Origin: an uncultured Methylophilus sp.
GTDB taxonomy: Bacteria > Pseudomonadota > Gammaproteobacteria > Burkholderiales > Methylophilaceae
Length of the DNA: 6,850 nt
Assembly: GCA_936943315.1 (NCBI GenBank)
Contig: CAKZJM010000141.1
Location: 1-6,850, forward strand
Reading direction: 5' to 3'
Shown: positions 5,928 through 6,850 of the stretch, one piece after another
Numbering within the stretch: position 1 is the stretch's first letter
Layout of the letters: the number at the start of each line of letters is the position of its first letter
Position numbers and translations under genes: made by a program
The notes under the pieces: generated by a model
Told to the model about the DNA's origin: nothing
The model's input: only the letters and a program-made list of their open reading frames with translations
Database searches by the model: none

Positions 5928-6538
5928 TGGCATTGTCCATTCTCTACTCTTACCGTCGCTGCCCCTACGCGATGCGCGCCCGTATGGCGATCTGGGCGGC
6001 AAATATTCAGGTAGAAGTGCGCGAGATTTCCCTGCGCGAAAAACCTGCACATTTATTGCAGATTTCCCCCAAAGGCACTGTGCCTGTATTACAACTGCCT
6101 GATGGCACTGTGCTGGAACAAAGCCTGGATATCATGCAGTGGGCACTTGCCCAGAATGATCCGCAAGGCTGGCTGAATGCAGCCCCTGAAGCAGTCAATG
6201 CGCTGATTACCATCAACGACGGTGATTTTAAAAAAGCACTGGACCGCTATAAATACCCTGACCGTTACCCTGAACATACTCAAGCGTTTTACCGGGAGCA
6301 GGGGGAGCAGTTTTTGCAGCGGCTGGAAGCCGCGTTAGCGCAGCATGATTATTTGCTTGGGGATAAACCTAGCATGGCCGATGTCGCCATATTCCCGTTT
6401 ATCAGACAGTTTGCGGCGGTGGATGCGGAGTGGTTTGCCAGCAGTCCGTATCCGAAACTACGTGTCTGGTTAGAACATTGGTTGGAAAGTGCGCTATTTG
6501 CAGAAGTGATGCAAAAGTTTACGACTTATATTGGATAG
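5927..6538 (+). CDS. Glutathione S-transferase family protein
   Basis: The 203-residue protein has an N-terminal thioredoxin-like domain (about 1-75) and an all-helical C-terminal domain (about 85-200). Near the N-terminus SYRRCPYAMRARMAI carries C12-P13-Y14-A15, a monothiol active site of the Cys type seen in omega, beta and glutaredoxin-2-like GSTs. V52-P53 supplies the cis-proline, and E64-Q65-S66 is the usual glutathione gamma-glutamyl contact. S149-M150-A151-D152, followed by VAIFPF, matches the N-capping box and hydrophobic staple of the GST C-terminal fold. A Cys-type site favours thiol transfer or deglutathionylation over classical conjugation, but the substrate is unknown. Its ATG overlaps the pyrD stop by one base and no Shine-Dalgarno is visible, so it probably depends on coupling with pyrD. 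No convincing terminator follows; only weak CAGG/CCTG pairing is seen around 6544-6566. Confidence 0.93.
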   Translation: MALSILYSYRRCPYAMRARMAIWAANIQVEVREISLREKPAHLLQISPKGTVPVLQLPDGTVLEQSLDIMQWALAQNDPQGWLNAAPEAVNALITINDGDFKKALDRYKYPDRYPEHTQAFYREQGEQFLQRLEAALAQHDYLLGDKPSMADVAIFPFIRQFAAVDAEWFASSPYPKLRVWLEHWLESALFAEVMQKFTTYIG

Positions 6539-6594
6539 TGTTTCAGGCAATTCCATTTTTGACCTGCTTTCAAGGGCATTCTTATACCTCAACG

Positions 6595-6850
6595 ATGAAA
6601 GGCTTTGCGTCATTCCTGTGCAAGCTGGTAAGGCTGCTTGCGCTTTCTTGGGCTAAAGTAAGCACTCTGCAACAAGTTAGTCATTCCGGCGGAGGCCGGA
6701 ATCCAGGCGTCGTGATTATTAACGTGTCTAAAATCGAAGAGCGAGCGTTGCACTTGCTACTCATCAAAAATTTTCTTGGTAATTCCATGTTTCTATTTCG
6801 CCCCTCGGCGAGTTACTTTTCTTTGCTTGCCCAAAGAATAAGTAACCAAA
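6595..6850 (+). CDS. Open frame across repeats, possibly spurious (runs off window)
   Basis: From ATG 6595 there are 85 codons without a stop to the window edge; the same frame is open back to 6367, inside the gst gene. The product starts MKGFASFLCKLVRLLALSWA, passes through SHSGGGRNPG, which encodes the REP-like hairpin, and ends SYFSLLAQRISNQ, which encodes the edge hairpin. I recognise such peptides as translations of dispersed repeats that are often annotated as hypothetical proteins. There is no Shine-Dalgarno before the ATG and no recognisable domain. I list it so that it is not lost, but favour non-coding repeat DNA. Confidence 0.18.
   Translation, partial: MKGFASFLCKLVRLLALSWAKVSTLQQVSHSGGGRNPGVVIINVSKIEERALHLLLIKNFLGNSMFLFRPSASYFSLLAQRISNQ
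6609..6633 (+). repeat. Degenerate REP-like copy
   Basis: GTCATTCCTGTGCAAGC followed by TGGTAAGG aligns with the intact REP-like unit at 6680-6704 in the same orientation: the first eight bases are identical and 16 of 25 match overall. Its palindrome is decayed. The two copies start 71 bases apart. It could be a worn remnant of the same repeat family or a partial chance match. Confidence 0.3.
6635..6664. repeat. Imperfect hairpin, possibly a decayed copy of the edge repeat
   Basis: TGCTT/AAGCA and CTTT/AAAG pair around the loop CTTGGGCT, with an internal GCG/T mismatch. The stretch CTTTCTTGGGCTAAAGTAAG resembles CTTTGCTTGCCCAAAGAATA in the hairpin at 6812-6846, so it may be a diverged relative. 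It could in principle act as a weak transcription stop after gst, but it lacks a T-run. Confidence 0.25.
6680..6705 (+). repeat. REP / dRS3-like palindromic repeat
   Basis: ATTCCGGC (6683-6690) and GCCGGAAT (6695-6702) are exact 8-base inverted arms around GGAG, inside the wider GTCATTCC...GGAATCCAG frame. This matches the general form ATTCC-N-GGAAT of dRS3 elements in Neisseria and of REP units in many proteobacteria, which are often mobilised by REP-associated tyrosine transposases. It lies in intergenic DNA downstream of pyrD-gst, as is usual for such elements. Confidence 0.75.
6812..6846. repeat. Large imperfect hairpin repeat at window edge
   Basis: GTTACTTTTCTTTG (6812-6825) pairs with CAAAGAATAAGTAAC (6832-6846) with a single bulged base, around the loop CTTGCC. 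From memory, sequence of this kind (GTTACTTTTCTTTGCTTGCC followed by CAAAGAAAAGTAACC) recurs in many proteobacterial genomes as a dispersed intergenic repeat. Here the right arm has an extra T relative to that form. The element may continue beyond the window. Its function is unknown. Confidence 0.65.

Larger units (their letters stand above)
6539..6850. other. Repeat-rich intergenic region after gst
   Basis: These 312 bases hold the two REP-like units, two further hairpins and one open frame of doubtful reality. I see no tRNA, convincing promoter, transposase gene or strong rho-independent terminator in it. Confidence 0.6.

Noticed and set aside
6544..6566. Terminator directly after gst
   Set aside because: Only a 4-bp CAGG/CCTG pair with a long loop and no T-run follows.
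1..6850. A novel defence, mobile or CRISPR-like system
   Set aside because: No nuclease, transposase, integrase, regular spacer-repeat array or toxin-antitoxin pair is visible; the genes are metabolic and redox housekeeping.

Overview
The window looks like an ordinary chromosomal segment from a betaproteobacterium. The long DUF3683-type FAD/Fe-S oxidoreductase, the quinone-linked PyrD, the DUF3149 microprotein and the REP-like repeats with a SYFSLLAQR-coding hairpin all fit, and gene style suggests Nitrosomonadales, perhaps Methylophilaceae. This placement is inference from protein style, not from a marker gene.

Layout. On the minus strand at the left edge, a membrane-anchored TlpA-like thioredoxin (613 to 107) is followed with no spacing by the start of hemJ (106 to beyond base 1). 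A 95-base divergent region holds an extended -10 promoter and a perfect 7+1+7 palindrome that runs into the next start codon. The plus strand then carries one very large gene (709-4578, 1289 aa). It joins an N-terminal extension, an FAD-binding D-2-hydroxyacid dehydrogenase module, two 4Fe-4S motifs and two cysteine-rich CCG domains. A bidirectional terminator (4584-4610) separates it from a convergent 41-aa DUF3149 membrane microprotein (4757 to 4632), which is easily missed by gene callers. After a divergent 139-base spacer come pyrD (4911-5927) and an overlapping glutathione S-transferase-family gene (5927-6538). The last 312 bases are a repeat-rich intergenic region with a dRS3/REP-like hairpin, a larger imperfect hairpin at the edge and a long but probably spurious open frame.

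How the genes relate. The set is mostly respiratory and redox housekeeping: heme synthesis (HemJ), periplasmic thiol chemistry (TlpA-like), FAD/Fe-S oxidation of a 2-hydroxyacid feeding the quinone pool, and quinone-linked dihydroorotate oxidation. They are separate transcription units apart from tlpA-like/hemJ and pyrD/gst. No mobile element with a transposase, CRISPR array, tRNA or rRNA was seen. I do not see a new defence or mobile system. The most useful second looks are the substrate of the large fusion enzyme, the palindrome at its start, the microprotein and the terminal repeats.
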